From Norana najaformis (lineage: Eukaryota; Annelida; Clitellata; Crassiclitellata; Hormogastridae), in NCBI GenBank assembly GCA_964023275.1, contig OZ029913.1, positions 43,896,757-43,960,756 on the forward strand: a DNA stretch of 64,000 bases, in the 5' to 3' direction. Each line of letters starts with the position of its first letter. Position 1 is the first letter of the stretch. The notes under the pieces are model-generated. The model worked only from the letters and a program-made list of their open reading frames with translations. It was not told the DNA's origin and searched no databases. The translations under genes and the position numbers were made by a program. Shown in pieces: positions 46,819 through 64,000 of this stretch.

Positions 46819-46833
46819 GTTGCCAGTAGCTAC
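46819..46833 (+). promoter_or_regulatory. candidate RFX X-box upstream of CFAP91
   Basis: GTTGCC-AGT-AGCTAC: a perfect RFX half-site, 3-bp spacer and a second half-site with one mismatch to RGYAAC. It lies 115 bp upstream of the CFAP91 ATG, the usual distance for ciliary-gene X-boxes. Pattern match only. Confidence 0.35.
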
Positions 46834-46947
46834 CGTCATGTTGACACTCGGGTTGGAGGAAAGTGCTTTCGAAATTTTGCTTTAAATTTCTAATTTATTA
46901 CTGAGAATGTTATTTCAAATTTAATATATATGCATACTATTTGAACC

Positions 46948-63686
<16,739 letters not shown>

Positions 63687-64000
63687 GTCTATATGAATAC
63701 CATATGTCAATCTTTCTCAAACCACTTGTCCCATCATATCCCAGCATCTTCTAATTCATCTGAATAATGATCAATCCATCAACCAATCAGACAGTCAGTC
63801 AGTCAGTCAGTCAAATGTTCATCATCAAAGACTAGCCTTTCCAGAAATGCTTCCCAGTGTTTGTAATCCTAATGGGTCATTCCTACCTCAGACAAGAAAT
63901 AGAAAAAGTAAAAATAGTAGCAATAATACAAGTAGAATAAAAACAACTAGCCATTACAATAGCAATCCAGATGTATTGTTTCATTTTCTCCAGACATTTA

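Larger units (their letters stand above)
44189..46947. promoter_or_regulatory. divergent REXO2-CFAP91 interval
   Basis: 2.76 kb between the two ATGs, which point away from each other. Host-like sequence remains at 44189-44308 and about 46630-46947; the middle is RTE (44318-45434), CR1 tail (45450-45990) and composite repeats (46140-46565). Confidence 0.6.

Overview
This is a eukaryotic, metazoan window: AT-rich, with GT-AG (and two GC-AG) introns of 0.3 to 8.6 kb, many (ATT)n and (GTAT)n microsatellites and a dense, layered load of transposable elements. Three host genes can be assembled exon by exon with matching splice phases. They are the 3' part of an IGSF9/Turtle-type adhesion receptor (+ strand, 1135-26529), a complete oligoribonuclease gene REXO2 (- strand, 44188-37532), and the 5' part of the ciliary gene CFAP91/MAATS1 (+ strand, 46948 to beyond 63686). 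A motile-cilium gene, a neuronal-type Ig/FN3 receptor and CR1-like LINEs carrying a 2A peptide together fit a marine invertebrate (2A-bearing CR1 elements are known from echinoderms, cephalochordates, molluscs and others). The species cannot be named from the sequence.

Layout. 1-26.5 kb: last Ig domain, two fibronectin type III domains, a transmembrane exon and a tentative cytoplasmic tail ending in a class I PDZ ligand. The introns hold RTE and CR1-like LINE remnants, an internally deleted mariner inside a LINE, a hAT MITE with 8-bp target duplication, and a second hAT MITE that cuts the GVPQGS motif of another LINE. 26.5-37.5 kb: intergenic, with a 5'-truncated CR1, further LINE remnants and a Mutator-like (MULE) transposase remnant. 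37.5-44.2 kb: REXO2, with six exons and all DEDDh catalytic residues. Its second intron carries a 905-bp hAT element with a MITE nested inside. 44.2-46.9 kb: the head-to-head interval between REXO2 and CFAP91, largely filled by a recent RTE insertion (9-bp target duplication) and CR1 tails. 46.9-64 kb: CFAP91, 12 exons in the window. Intron 1 holds an antisense, full-length-ORF CR1/L2-type LINE (1065 codons) with a signal-peptide-like start and a 2A motif. Later introns hold RTE pieces, a 136-bp near-perfect palindrome, a GC-rich pogo-like MITE and a Gypsy gag remnant.

The three host genes have unrelated jobs: cell adhesion, nano-RNA degradation in mitochondria and cytosol, and radial-spoke assembly. 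Only the REXO2-CFAP91 pair has an arrangement, divergent starts 2.76 kb apart, that suggests a once-shared promoter. No prokaryotic-type system, CRISPR array or intact structural RNA gene is visible. The most unusual items are the LINE with two hydrophobic N-terminal segments and a 2A site, the LINE-SINE shared 3' tail, the two GC-AG introns, the large palindrome and the stacked transposon insertions.
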